Assembly (NCBI GenBank): GCA_946183145.1
Contig: CAMGZM010000002.1
Span: 186,001 to 250,000, forward strand
Source of the DNA: an uncultured Fretibacterium sp.
GTDB lineage: Bacteria; Synergistota; Synergistia; Synergistales; Aminobacteriaceae
Length of the DNA stretch: 64,000 bases
Direction of reading: 5' to 3'
Numbering within the stretch: position 1 is the stretch's first letter; every line of letters begins with the position of its first letter. The notes beneath the pieces are model-generated. The model did no database searches. It had not been told where the DNA came from and worked only from the letters and a program-made list of their open reading frames with translations. The translations under genes were made by a program, and so were the position numbers. Of this stretch, positions 26,084 through 34,436 are shown one piece after another.

Positions 26084-26386
26084 TTATCTGGGTTCTACAC
26101 CCTGCTGTTTTGTGGCTCTGTCAAATTCCGGCGGTCTCCTGTCTCCTGAGCGCGGCGGCATTGGCGGTCTTTTGCCTTCATTCGGTCTTCTGTCGCGGCT
26201 GACTCTCGGATGCTTGTTATCCGGCGGGAGAGGCGGCCTGTTCTTGTCGCTGCGAATATCACGGCTCATCATCGGCGGGCGTTTGCCGTCAAAATCTCTC
26301 GGCGGTTTGTGCTGTGCTGCGAATGACGTTCCCAACATTGCGATTATTCCCGCTAATATCAACCCTGCTGTTAATGCTTTCTTCAT
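26084..26386 (-). CDS. Exported Arg/Pro/Asp-rich small protein
   Basis: Unrecognised exported protein, 100 residues. A signal peptide (MKKALTAGLILAGIIAMLGT then SFAAQ) is followed by low-complexity repeats of KRPPM/NRPPL/RRPPE type with alternating Arg, Asp and Pro. No folded domain is evident. AAGGAG lies upstream of the ATG. It sits between the CpxP-like gene and the His/Pro repeat gene, each with its own ribosome-binding site, and probably shares their transcript. A role in metal or stress response is inferred only from the neighbours. Confidence 0.55.
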   Translation of the reverse strand: MKKALTAGLILAGIIAMLGTSFAAQHKPPRDFDGKRPPMMSRDIRSDKNRPPLPPDNKHPRVSRDRRPNEGKRPPMPPRSGDRRPPEFDRATKQQGVEPR

Positions 26387-26424
26387 TGTATGATTTCTCC
26401 TTTCGGTTTTGCTCCGTATATATA

Positions 26425-26778
26425 CTAGCGCGGCGGAACTCCGATTTCCCCTCTATACGGCGGAATGTCCCTGTGATGATGATGTTCTCTCCATTCATGT
26501 GGCGGGGGCGGCGGGTGATGAGGCCCGTGATGCGGCGGCTCTCTGAATCCGTGCATCGGGGGCGGGTGATGAGGTCCGTGATGCGGAGGCTCCCTGAATC
26601 CGTGCGGCGGAGGCGGATGATGCGGGCCATGATGCGGCGGTTCTCTCCATTCACGCGGGGGCGGCATATGCCCGTGATGCCTCGATGCTTTTATCTCTTC
26701 TGCTCCTGCTGTATTCCCTGCGAGCAATACGCTTCCTGCTGTTACTATCATCAACGCTGCTGCAATTTTCGTTTTCAT
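26425..26778 (-). CDS. Exported His/Pro-rich repeat protein
   Basis: Unrecognised exported protein, 117 residues, signal peptide ending TAGA. The mature part carries tandem 15-residue units of the form GFREPPHHGPHHPPP (45 bases each, three to four units), ending in a run of His. Such His clusters commonly bind Zn, Ni or Cu, so metal buffering in the periplasm is a reasonable guess. GGAGG lies upstream of the ATG. It is the first gene after the divergent regulatory region facing the response regulator gene at 26879. Confidence 0.6.
   Translation of the reverse strand: MKTKIAAALMIVTAGSVLLAGNTAGAEEIKASRHHGHMPPPREWREPPHHGPHHPPPPHGFREPPHHGPHHPPPMHGFREPPHHGPHHPPPPPHEWREHHHHRDIPPYRGEIGVPPR
26525..26665 (-). 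repeat. Imperfect 45-bp tandem repeats inside the His/Pro-rich gene
   Basis: About three coding units encode (G/E)(F/W)REPPHHGPHHPPP. They are in frame and conserved at protein level, so they reflect the protein and not a CRISPR or satellite. Confidence 0.7.
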
Positions 26779-26878
26779 TTTTTGTTACCTCCTTGTTTCA
26801 ACGCTGATAGAATAATCCCTGATTGTGAACGCGGTATGAAATCAATCTATATTTTTTGTGAAAGGAGAATTTTTTACC

Positions 26879-27562
26879 GTGAAGATTCTTATCGTTGAAG
26901 ATGAAGCGGCAATTGCTGAAGTTGTAAGCGCATATGCCAAGCGTGAAGGATATGACACAGTAACAGCTTCTGACGGACTTTCAGCACTCGAAATTTTTTC
27001 ACATGAAGATATTTCACTCGTCATTCTCGATTTAATGCTCCCTAAACTTTCAGGCGAGGAAGTTTGCAGGCGTATACGCGAGAAATCACAAGTCCCAATC
27101 ATTATGCTTACGGCAAAAACAGGTGAGTCGGATGTAGTTTACGGACTCGACATTGGCGCGAATGATTACGTGTCAAAACCTTTCAGCCCCCGCGTGTTAA
27201 TGGCAAGAGTACGCGCACACTTGCGGCCGTCAGCCTCAAGGGACAATATTGCGGCGGGATTCTGCGCTGACGGTAGAATAGAGATTGACCCCGAACGCGT
27301 AGAGATCCGCAAGGACGGAAAATCTATCCCCGTAACAAAAAGTGAGTTCCTCATATTTTCGACTCTCGCCTCAAAACCTATCCGCACATGGTCAAGAGAC
27401 GAAATCATACGCGCTGCACTCGGTGATGATTATGACGGTTTCGACAGGACTATAGACACATACGTGAAGAATCTCCGCAAGAAACTCGCTGAACCCGGCC
27501 ATGAAAACGGATGGATAAAAACTATTTACGGATTCGGCTACAGGCTTGACGATGAGAAGTAA
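26879..27562 (+). CDS. OmpR/PhoB-family response regulator
   Basis: DNA-binding response regulator, 227 residues. The start is GTG 26879 because AAAGGAG lies 12 bases upstream; the GTG at 26858 contains that site. The receiver domain begins VKILIVEDEAAIAEV, has the phosphoacceptor Asp in LVILDLMLPKLSG, the switch Thr in IIMLTAKTGE and Lys in VSKPFSPRVL. A winged-helix C-terminal domain follows (VTKSEFLIFSTLASKP, RTIDTYVKNLRKKL, TIYGFGYRL). It overlaps the histidine kinase gene by 11 bases. Confidence 0.95.
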   Translation: MKILIVEDEAAIAEVVSAYAKREGYDTVTASDGLSALEIFSHEDISLVILDLMLPKLSGEEVCRRIREKSQVPIIMLTAKTGESDVVYGLDIGANDYVSKPFSPRVLMARVRAHLRPSASRDNIAAGFCADGRIEIDPERVEIRKDGKSIPVTKSEFLIFSTLASKPIRTWSRDEIIRAALGDDYDGFDRTIDTYVKNLRKKLAEPGHENGWIKTIYGFGYRLDDEK

Positions 27563-28940
27563 ATCATTGAGATCTCATTTCCTCATGCTTTATGTGATTC
27601 TTGCTGTCATTGCGGGAATAGTCGTTCCGCTTCTAGGATTGAAATTAAGCGTTGAGGGATTCAGGAAATACCAGATACAGCGCAGGCAGGCAGACCTTGA
27701 GAATCTCGGCGAGTCATTATCCGCTCTCTATCATGAAGAGGGAGACGCTTGGGACATTCGCAGAGTGAGAGATATACTCCGCCCCGCTCCTCAATGGGCA
27801 GCAATGACAATATCTCTCATCGACTCACATGGCCGTGAAGTATATACCCTCCGTCCCCCGCATATGAACATGAACAGGCAGATGCACGGAAGAATGCACA
27901 GCGCACAGCAGGAAAATCCCCCGTCAGAAAACACACCAAACACCGAGTACATAACCGTGAAACTCTCAGGGAATGCCGGAAGACTCGAAATCGAACGCCG
28001 AATCCCTTCAGGACGCTACGAAAATTCGTTCATCTCGTACCTTGTGCGCTACACACTTGCGGGCGCGCTGCTGATGATAGTATTTGCGTGCGGGCTTGGG
28101 TATTTTGTCGCGGGGAAATTGAGCCGTCCTGTGATACTTGCGATTGAGCGTACGAAAAATATTGCGCGGGGTGATTATGACATTCACGAGGAAGCAAAAC
28201 CCGTAGGAATCCGGGAGCTTGACGCACTGACTCGCGGCGTTGAAGATTTAGGGCGGTCATTGGCGGGTCAGGAAAAATTACGGCGGCGTTTGATGGTTGA
28301 TATAGCGCACGAGCTGAGGACACCTTTGACCGTAACAAGAACTCAGATTGAAGCGATTTCTGACGGGATATTAGAGCCGACACAGGAACGTTTGACACTC
28401 TGCGTTAATGAGATGACGAGACTCGCGGATCTCATCGGGAACATTGACGCATTGTCGCGGATTGAGGGAGAAACTTTGCGCCTTGACCTTGAAATCACAG
28501 ACATGAAAAAATTTCTCGCATATGTAGCTGAAAGTTTCAAGCCTCTTTTCACAAAGTCAGAAATAAATCTTTCAACGGAGCTTGAGAATGTGAAGTGTGA
28601 AATTGACCGTGAAAAATTCCGTCATGTAATCGATAACCTGTTATCCAACGCATTACGTTACACCGACAAAAACGGAAATGTGAAAGTGCGGTTGTATGCG
28701 CGTGATGATGAAGCTGTGATTGAAGTTTCTGACACTGGAATAGGAATCGCGCCGGAAGATCTTCCGAATATCTTTGAGCGTTTCTGGCGTGCAGATGAGT
28801 CGCGAGCAAGAGTTACGGGAGGAAGCGGAGTCGGACTCGCAATCGTGAAAGCTACAGTAGAGGCTCACGGTGGGAAAATTTCAGCCGTCAGCAAAAAGGG
28901 AGAAGGGACTTGCTTCACAGTGAGTCTCAAACGTGCATAA
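27552..28940 (+). CDS. Sensor histidine kinase (EnvZ/CpxA/BaeS-like)
   Basis: Inner-membrane kinase, 462 residues from ATG 27552. One membrane helix near the N-terminus and a second at about residues 155-180 bracket a periplasmic domain with a Met/His-rich patch (HMNMNRQMHGRMHSAQQ), plausible for metal sensing. HAMP follows (IERTKNIARGDYD), then the H-box DIAHELRTPLTVT, N-box NLLSNALRY, and G-boxes DTGIGIAPEDLPNIF and GGSGVGLAIV. It pairs with the upstream regulator. The divergent Met/His/Pro-rich exported proteins are the likely regulon, a Cpx- or Bae-like logic. Confidence 0.93.
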   Translation: MRSKSLRSHFLMLYVILAVIAGIVVPLLGLKLSVEGFRKYQIQRRQADLENLGESLSALYHEEGDAWDIRRVRDILRPAPQWAAMTISLIDSHGREVYTLRPPHMNMNRQMHGRMHSAQQENPPSENTPNTEYITVKLSGNAGRLEIERRIPSGRYENSFISYLVRYTLAGALLMIVFACGLGYFVAGKLSRPVILAIERTKNIARGDYDIHEEAKPVGIRELDALTRGVEDLGRSLAGQEKLRRRLMVDIAHELRTPLTVTRTQIEAISDGILEPTQERLTLCVNEMTRLADLIGNIDALSRIEGETLRLDLEITDMKKFLAYVAESFKPLFTKSEINLSTELENVKCEIDREKFRHVIDNLLSNALRYTDKNGNVKVRLYARDDEAVIEVSDTGIGIAPEDLPNIFERFWRADESRARVTGGSGVGLAIVKATVEAHGGKISAVSKKGEGTCFTVSLKRA

Positions 28941-28999
28941 TCACGCTCATAACATGATATACTTTGCGTAATTATCACAAAATGAAAGGTGTGCTGAAG

Positions 29000-30079
29000 T
29001 TGAAAGAATCCATGCCTGTATTAAGGATTGGGAAATACAAGCCTAAGTACCCTCTAATACAGGGGGGAATGGGAGTCGATATATCAGGCCCGAACTTAGC
29101 CGGCCATGTCGCGAAAAACGGCGGAATAGGTACAATCGCAAGCGTAGGACTCGCGCATGACTCTCCGTTGTTCCAGATAGAGAAGCATAACTATTTTGAC
29201 GTGAACGAGATCGTAATCAAGGAAGCAATCTCAAAAGCAAAATCAATCGCCGGCCCTGAGGGAATAATCGCGGTGAACTGCATGGTAGCATTGACGGATT
29301 ACGACAGGCAGGTGCGTTCTTCAGCAGAGGGAGGAGCGGACATAATCATATCGGGGGCGGGTCTTCCTCTGAGACTTCCTGATTACACGAAAGATTTTCC
29401 CGATGTCGCATTAGTGCCGATAGTCTCATCAGCAAAAGCAGCGAGCCTCATAACACGCCATTGGGAGAAGAAATATCACCGAGTCCCGGATGCGTTTGTT
29501 GTTGAGGAGCCTGCTACAGCGGGGGGGCATTTGGGAGCGATGACGATAGAACAGGTTTATGATCCTGCATTGCGACTCGAGAATGCTGTGCCTGATGTTG
29601 TGCGTTATGTGCGTGATGAGATGAAGAGCGATATTCCCGTGATAGCCGCCGGAGGAATCTGGGACAAAGCAGATCTTGAGAGGGTATTTGCGCTTGGTGC
29701 TTCTGGCGTTCAGATGGGGACTCGGTTCGCATGTACAGTTGAGGGGGACGCGTCAGACAGATTCAAACAGGCGTATATTGACGCAAAGGAAGAAGACGTT
29801 GTACTGATTCACAGCCCCGCAGGTTTGCCGGGAAGGGCGATAAAGAATCCTTTTGTGGCGAAATATCTTGAAGGCGACGTAGAAAGCAAACCATGTTTCG
29901 CGAACTGCCTATCACATTGCCGCTACCGCAAGACAAAGGAAACATTCTGCATTGCGGCGGCGTTGGTTGATGCTCAAGTCGGGAACTGGGAGACGGGGTT
30001 ATTCTTCTGCGGTTCAAATGTCGTGAAGGTCAACAAGGTAGAAAGAGTCGCTGATATTATCTCGGAGCTATTTGCGTAA
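29000..30079 (+). CDS. NAD(P)H-dependent flavin oxidoreductase / nitronate monooxygenase family
   Basis: FMN-binding TIM-barrel enzyme of the NMO/2-nitropropane dioxygenase/FabK-like family, about 359 residues. Signature segments are YPLIQGGMGVDISG, NGGIGTIASVG, EEPATAGGHLGAM, PVIAAGGIWDKADLERVFALGASGVQMGTRFACT. A Cys-rich segment near the end (CFANCLSHCRYRKTKETFC) is shared with the YrpB-like subgroup of anaerobes and might bind a metal cluster. I prefer TTG 29000, which has AAAGGTG eight bases upstream; ATG 28982 has no such site. Substrate unknown. Confidence 0.82.
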   Translation: MKESMPVLRIGKYKPKYPLIQGGMGVDISGPNLAGHVAKNGGIGTIASVGLAHDSPLFQIEKHNYFDVNEIVIKEAISKAKSIAGPEGIIAVNCMVALTDYDRQVRSSAEGGADIIISGAGLPLRLPDYTKDFPDVALVPIVSSAKAASLITRHWEKKYHRVPDAFVVEEPATAGGHLGAMTIEQVYDPALRLENAVPDVVRYVRDEMKSDIPVIAAGGIWDKADLERVFALGASGVQMGTRFACTVEGDASDRFKQAYIDAKEEDVVLIHSPAGLPGRAIKNPFVAKYLEGDVESKPCFANCLSHCRYRKTKETFCIAAALVDAQVGNWETGLFFCGSNVVKVNKVERVADIISELFA

Positions 30080-30091
30080 GGAGGCTTCATA

Positions 30092-30625
30092 ATGGAAAAA
30101 TTAGCAAAAGCTATATCAAACTGGCTTGTGGGGCAGGTCAAAAACAATCCCAAGCTGAATCCCGTTCCGCCTCAAATTTTCGAGGCACTCCTGAATAAGC
30201 AGATAGACGCAGCAAAAAAACGCGGGCAGAATATAGACTATAACACGCTGGCGGAAGCCGTGAAAATTGAGCTGGCAAAGTCAAAAATCACCGTAATATC
30301 ATCAAGCCTTATGCCTCAGAAGAAGGAAGACTCCCGCCCCGTTCTTGATGTCAATGAACATGAAGCCGAAAATGAAGACGCAAATGTTTTCAACGCGGGC
30401 GCGAATATTGGAGTCGTCATAGGGTCAACGGTGCGTAATGTAAGCTCAGCTGCTGTTGATGCTGGTGTTACTGTGGGAAAAGCTGCGGTGAATGCCGGAA
30501 CTACAGTAGGGAAAGCCGCCGTATCTGTCGTGAAGAAAGCCGGAATACTCACAGCGGGAATTGTAAGCGGGACTCTCTTAGGAGCTTTCAAGGCTAAAGG
30601 TAAGGACAAAAACAAGAACGCGTAA
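30092..30625 (+). CDS. Hypothetical protein with 11-residue amphipathic repeats
   Basis: No recognised family. 177 residues, no signal peptide. The N-terminal half is helical and charged (MEKLAKAISNWLVGQVKNN...). From about residue 115 it has near-perfect 11-residue repeats, VDAGVTVGKAA, VNAGTTVGKAA, VSVVKKAGILT, then a glycine-rich hydrophobic stretch and a Lys tail. Such 11-mers occur in amphipathic-helix proteins that lie on membranes or lipid surfaces (apolipoprotein-, LEA- or phasin-like), which is a guess for function. It follows the flavin enzyme by 12 bases and is closed by a strong terminator. Confidence 0.6.
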   Translation: MEKLAKAISNWLVGQVKNNPKLNPVPPQIFEALLNKQIDAAKKRGQNIDYNTLAEAVKIELAKSKITVISSSLMPQKKEDSRPVLDVNEHEAENEDANVFNAGANIGVVIGSTVRNVSSAAVDAGVTVGKAAVNAGTTVGKAAVSVVKKAGILTAGIVSGTLLGAFKAKGKDKNKNA

Positions 30626-30633
30626 ATTCTATG

Positions 30634-30666
30634 CCCCTTTGGTCTTTCATGGCCAGAGGGTTTTTT
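30634..30666 (+). terminator. Terminator after the 11-mer repeat gene
   Basis: A ten-base-pair stem (CCCTTTGGTC with GGCCAGAGGG, some G-U) around TTTCAT is followed by TTTTTT. Confidence 0.9.
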
Positions 30667-30674
30667 CTTGTCGG

Positions 30675-31103
30675 TTAATTCTCCCTTAACGCTTCATTTA
30701 CTGCCCTGTTTGTGAAACCGCGGGAAATAAGCCGTGATTTTATCTTCCTTTCATCGAGGCCGGACTCGCGCAATCCGTCAGAAATTTCACGCGCTCTTTC
30801 TGATTCGTCAGCAATCTCATCAAGCGCAATACGTATATTTTCACGTGAGACTCCACGAACTGAAAGCTCATACGAAATCTTGATATTTCCCCATCGCAAA
30901 TGGCCGTCAGCAAAAAGTTTCGCGAACGACAAATCATCAATCAGCCCTAAATTTTGCGCCTCGTCAAGCAGCTCTTCAGGAAATTTCATCTTGCGCAGAT
31001 ATTCACGCGCCTGTTTGTATGTGCATGGCCGCCGGAGAAGGTACGAAAAGAATTTTTCCCGCTGTTCGTTCTCCGGGTTAATGAGTTCTTCAAATGATTT
31101 CAT
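30675..31103 (-). CDS. recX: Regulatory protein RecX
   Basis: Cytoplasmic modulator of RecA filaments, 142 residues. Three-helix RecX repeats are visible: FFSYLLRRPCTYKQAREYLRK, then LIDDLSFAKLFADGHLRWG, which is the family core, and IKSRLISRGFTNRAVNEAL. It overlaps recG by four bases (ATGA). RecX next to recG, and not recA, is a local arrangement; it ends the long minus-strand gene run. The terminator of the convergent gene lies just beyond. Confidence 0.88.
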   Translation of the reverse strand: MKSFEELINPENEQREKFFSYLLRRPCTYKQAREYLRKMKFPEELLDEAQNLGLIDDLSFAKLFADGHLRWGNIKISYELSVRGVSRENIRIALDEIADESERAREISDGLRESGLDERKIKSRLISRGFTNRAVNEALREN

Positions 31104-33166
31104 GATGTTATTGCAAGCTCCAGGACTCCGCCGAGCCTCCGTAAAATTTCTTTCTTCAAATCTGGTTCACTGCTCAAATTCGGGTCATCGTCAAGAAGTT
31201 TTTTAGCCTCATCACGCGCAAGGATCAAAATTTTCTCATCACGAATCAAATCTGCAACCTTGAAATCCGTAACACCGTGCTGATGAGTCCCGCAGATTTC
31301 CCCCGGCCCACGCTGAATCAAATCCCTCTCCGAAAGCTCGAAGCCGTCAGAAGTTTCTACCATTGCCATGACTCTTTCACGCCCCGTGTCTGTTATGTCG
31401 CCATTCTCAAGAAGAACGCAATAACTTTGAGCATCACCGCGACCGACTCGCCCTCTCAACTGGTGAAGCTGAGAGAGTCCGAACTGCCCCGCGTCCTGTA
31501 TCACAATCATTGCAGCGTTCGGAACGTCAACACCGACCTCAATCACAGTAGTTGCGACAAGAATATCAATTTTCCCCGCGCTGAAGTCCTGCATTACCCG
31601 CGATTTTTCGTCAGCGTTCATACGGCCATGAAGTACAGCGGCTCTCATTTCAGGCATGGCCGAATTTATGCGTTCAATCGCTTCTGTTACGCTGTGCAAA
31701 TCCCGTTCGCTCTCATCAATTACGGGACATACCCAATATACTTGATGGCATTTGCTGACTTCCTCCCGAATCATTCCGAAAACTCTTTTTGCTTCCGGCG
31801 GCGTTAATGAGACTGTCTTAATCTTCTTGCGGCCTTTTGGCATTTCGTTCAGCGTTGAGACCTCTAAATCTCCGTATATCGACATCACAAGAGTACGGGG
31901 AATCGGTGTCGCTGTCATTGCGAGAGTGTGAGGGGCTATAGCTTTTGCCGTGAGATTACCGCGCTGAAGGACTCCGAATCTGTGCTGCTCGTCAACAATA
32001 GCGAGTGAGAGATTCTGAAACTTCACTCCCTCCGAGAAAAGAGCGTGAGTCCCAACGGCTATATTTATGCTTCCGTCAGAGAGTCCCGAAAGAATTTCAT
32101 TGCGTTCTGACTGTCTGAGGCTTCCTGTCAAGAGCGCGGATTTCACGCCAAGAGGGTCAAGAAATCTCTTCAGGCTCATGTAGTGCTGCTGAGCAAGAAT
32201 TTCTGTCGGTGCCATGAATGCGGACTGAACGCCGGAATCACACGCCGCCAGCATCGCGAAAATTGCGACAATCGTTTTCCCTGAGCCTACATCACCCTGC
32301 AATAATCGATTCATGGGATAAGGCTTCTCGATGTCCTGCAAAATTTCGTAGACTGCAATTCTCTGCGCGTCAGTCATCGTGAAAGGGAGTCCGTTCTCAA
32401 ACTCCGCGAAAATTTTCCCCGGCTTCAGAATGTCAGCGTGATATTTTCCCGTGAAAGCCCTTCTCCGCATTATGACTCCGGCCTGAAGCAAAAATAACTC
32501 GTCAAATGAGAGTCTGTTTCTTGCTCGTATGAATTTGTCCTCATCTGGCGGATTGTGTACCGTCATGATCGCGTCTTTAAGGCTCATCATCTTGTAGCGT
32601 GATGTTATTCGTTCAGGCAGAAAATCTTTCAGGCATGATTCAGCGTACGTATCAAGGGCAGTGTCAACAAATTTCTTGATTGCTCTTTGAGTAAGTTCAG
32701 CCGTTCCCGGGTAAATGGGAAATATTTTGCCGATTAATGTCGGAGTCTTGTTCCTGTAGAGTATCTCAAATTCGGGGTGCGTAAACTGCGGGAAATCTAT
32801 ATAGCGGTCATTCACAGGGCCGTAAAGAGCGAGCCTCATACCCTCGTACACAAATTCGGCGATTCTGTCTGTGAACCACACAACGCGGGCATTTCCTGAC
32901 TCGTCAGAAATTATTGCTTCTGTCCGCCCGTTTCTTTCTGCGATTTCAGAGACTACAGCAACGGCGCATTCAGTATTACCCGGTGTGAGCTGTGATAAAG
33001 GCTTGGGGAATCTCCTGTCCTCATATCGGCGGGGCATAAGGAAAAAGAGATCCTCAAGCGTAAATATTCCGAGTTTTGCGAGTGCTTCGGATTTTTTCGG
33101 GCCGACTCCCGCGAGGATTGTTACGGGTGAAGTCAGGCGGGCTTTATTCCCCTTCTGCGCTGTCAT
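31100..33166 (-). CDS. recG: ATP-dependent DNA helicase RecG
   Basis: Branch-migration helicase that reverses stalled forks and processes Holliday junctions, 688 residues, near the usual 690. The wedge/OB domain is N-terminal (TILAGVGPKKSEALAKLGIFTLEDLFFLMPRRYEDR). Helicase motifs: Walker A LLQGDVGSGKTIVA, motif II VDEQHRFGV, motif III MTATPIPRT, motif V/VI DVPNAAMIVIQDAGQFGLSQLHQLRGRVGRG. The start lies within the 3' end of divIVA (23-base overlap), consistent with coupled translation. Confidence 0.96.
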   Translation of the reverse strand: MTAQKGNKARLTSPVTILAGVGPKKSEALAKLGIFTLEDLFFLMPRRYEDRRFPKPLSQLTPGNTECAVAVVSEIAERNGRTEAIISDESGNARVVWFTDRIAEFVYEGMRLALYGPVNDRYIDFPQFTHPEFEILYRNKTPTLIGKIFPIYPGTAELTQRAIKKFVDTALDTYAESCLKDFLPERITSRYKMMSLKDAIMTVHNPPDEDKFIRARNRLSFDELFLLQAGVIMRRRAFTGKYHADILKPGKIFAEFENGLPFTMTDAQRIAVYEILQDIEKPYPMNRLLQGDVGSGKTIVAIFAMLAACDSGVQSAFMAPTEILAQQHYMSLKRFLDPLGVKSALLTGSLRQSERNEILSGLSDGSINIAVGTHALFSEGVKFQNLSLAIVDEQHRFGVLQRGNLTAKAIAPHTLAMTATPIPRTLVMSIYGDLEVSTLNEMPKGRKKIKTVSLTPPEAKRVFGMIREEVSKCHQVYWVCPVIDESERDLHSVTEAIERINSAMPEMRAAVLHGRMNADEKSRVMQDFSAGKIDILVATTVIEVGVDVPNAAMIVIQDAGQFGLSQLHQLRGRVGRGDAQSYCVLLENGDITDTGRERVMAMVETSDGFELSERDLIQRGPGEICGTHQHGVTDFKVADLIRDEKILILARDEAKKLLDDDPNLSSEPDLKKEILRRLGGVLELAITS

Positions 33167-33977
33167 TCACAGTTTCGCCGGCTTCCTGAGTCTGCTGGGG
33201 AATTTCCGCGTTATTTTCGGGCGCGGGCGTATTTTCGTGTGAATCTGCGTAGACTTCTCCGTGTGAATATTCCTCGTCAATATCTTCCTGTGCGCGGTCT
33301 ACAATTTTCCCGAAATCTATCAGCAATGAATACGCGTCCTTCAAGAACTGCTGCTTCTGAAGGCTCAAGAATCTTATCTGACGCTCATATTCTGCCCTTT
33401 CATTTTCTGCGTCATCGATAATTTTTTTGGCTTCTTCTTTTGCTGACGACAATATTCCCTCTGTTTCAGTCTGTGCTTCACGTCGTCTTGCTTCAAGCTC
33501 GCTTTCAATGTTTGAGAGTGAATATTCAGCCTGTGCGCGCCTGTCCTGCGTTGACTGCGTGATTTCGTCAGCCGCCATTCTTGCCTGGGCTATTATGTCG
33601 TTTGCTTTGCGTTCTGCCTCGTCGATTCGTTCCTGAACGATTCCGTCAGCTTCTGCTATGTGCTGTTTTGCTTCCTCGTCTGCCTCCGCGAGAATTTTCT
33701 CGGTCTGAGTGCGTGCCTGCTCCTCCATGTCTTTTGCGGCTTTGCGTGCCTGAATTAACGCGTCCTTGATTGCGTCCGTCATGGCCTCCTGCTTTTTCAC
33801 AAACGCTTCAAGCTCCTGTATTCTTGCTTCCTTCTCGTCAAGCTGAGTCACGTAGGCTTCAAGATCATCTGCAACCTGATTCAGAAAGTCTTCAACCTCA
33901 GGAACGGAATAACCTCCGAAACGAACCTTCTTGAAGATTTTGACTTCTACGTCTTTGGCTGTAAGCAAATCGCTCAT
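33144..33977 (-). CDS. divIVA: DivIVA domain cell-division/polarity protein
   Basis: Coiled-coil membrane-curvature protein, 277 residues. The N-terminal DivIVA domain is clear: LLTAKDVEVKIFKKVRFGGYSVPEVEDFLNQV, in which the FxxxxFGGY region inserts in the membrane and DxVDxFLD is matched by EVEDFLNQV. A long Ala/Glu/Lys coiled coil follows to about residue 225, then a Pro/Glu-rich acidic tail. It overlaps sepF by four bases. The sepF-divIVA pair belongs to the conserved division cluster with yggS. Confidence 0.92.
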   Translation of the reverse strand: MSDLLTAKDVEVKIFKKVRFGGYSVPEVEDFLNQVADDLEAYVTQLDEKEARIQELEAFVKKQEAMTDAIKDALIQARKAAKDMEEQARTQTEKILAEADEEAKQHIAEADGIVQERIDEAERKANDIIAQARMAADEITQSTQDRRAQAEYSLSNIESELEARRREAQTETEGILSSAKEEAKKIIDDAENERAEYERQIRFLSLQKQQFLKDAYSLLIDFGKIVDRAQEDIDEEYSHGEVYADSHENTPAPENNAEIPQQTQEAGETVNDSAEGE

Positions 33978-34384
33978 TCGTCAGCTCCTCCTTCCGGCCA
34001 AACCTCGAACATGTCATGACGCGGAGTAACAAGATACTGTGCTGGCTCAATGAATTTCAGCTCACCATTGCGGGCAAATGCGACTCCCCCCATGAAGGTG
34101 ATGAAGTCTTTTCCGTCCTCGTCAAATTCGCGCTGGTTGAGTGTGTGAAGGTCTATGAGAATCATTGCGCCGTTGTTGAATGCCTCGCGGAGTCTCCGTT
34201 TGTCGTTGTCGGACGCTATGCCGTTGAAGAGAATCAATTTTCCGCCTGAAATTGAGCCGCCTGATGATGTACGTGATGAAGTTTCTTTGCGTGATGATTT
34301 CTTGCGCGGTTCTTCTTTGTAGTCGTCGCTGTCGTCGTAATCGTCCTCGTCATTCTCGAATCCGAAAAATTTCATGAAGTTCAA
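33974..34384 (-). CDS. sepF: Cell division protein SepF
   Basis: FtsZ-binding membrane tether, 136 residues. TTG 34384 is chosen: GGGAGG lies nine bases upstream and the protein then starts MNFMKFFGF, an amphipathic membrane-binding start as in Bacillus SepF (MKxxxxxFFG). An acidic and Ser/Lys-rich linker precedes the SepF fold (ISGGKLILFNGIASDNDKRRL, GAMILIDLHTLNQRE, GKDFITFMGGVAFARNGE, PAQYLVTP). It lies downstream of structured element B, whose transcription direction is the same. Confidence 0.9.
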   Translation of the reverse strand: MNFMKFFGFENDEDDYDDSDDYKEEPRKKSSRKETSSRTSSGGSISGGKLILFNGIASDNDKRRLREAFNNGAMILIDLHTLNQREFDEDGKDFITFMGGVAFARNGELKFIEPAQYLVTPRHDMFEVWPEGGADE

Positions 34385-34436
34385 CGCTAACAACCTCCCG
34401 TAAAATTATGTAGTTGTGAATGGGCTTAAATATACC

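Noticed and set aside
26525-26665. Short regularly spaced repeats that could suggest a CRISPR array
   Set aside because: They are contiguous 45-bp units without unique spacers and encode a conserved peptide repeat.
26314-26898. A 194-codon plus-strand frame across the small exported genes
   Set aside because: It is the antisense shadow of low-complexity Pro/His/Arg codons and lacks a start context.
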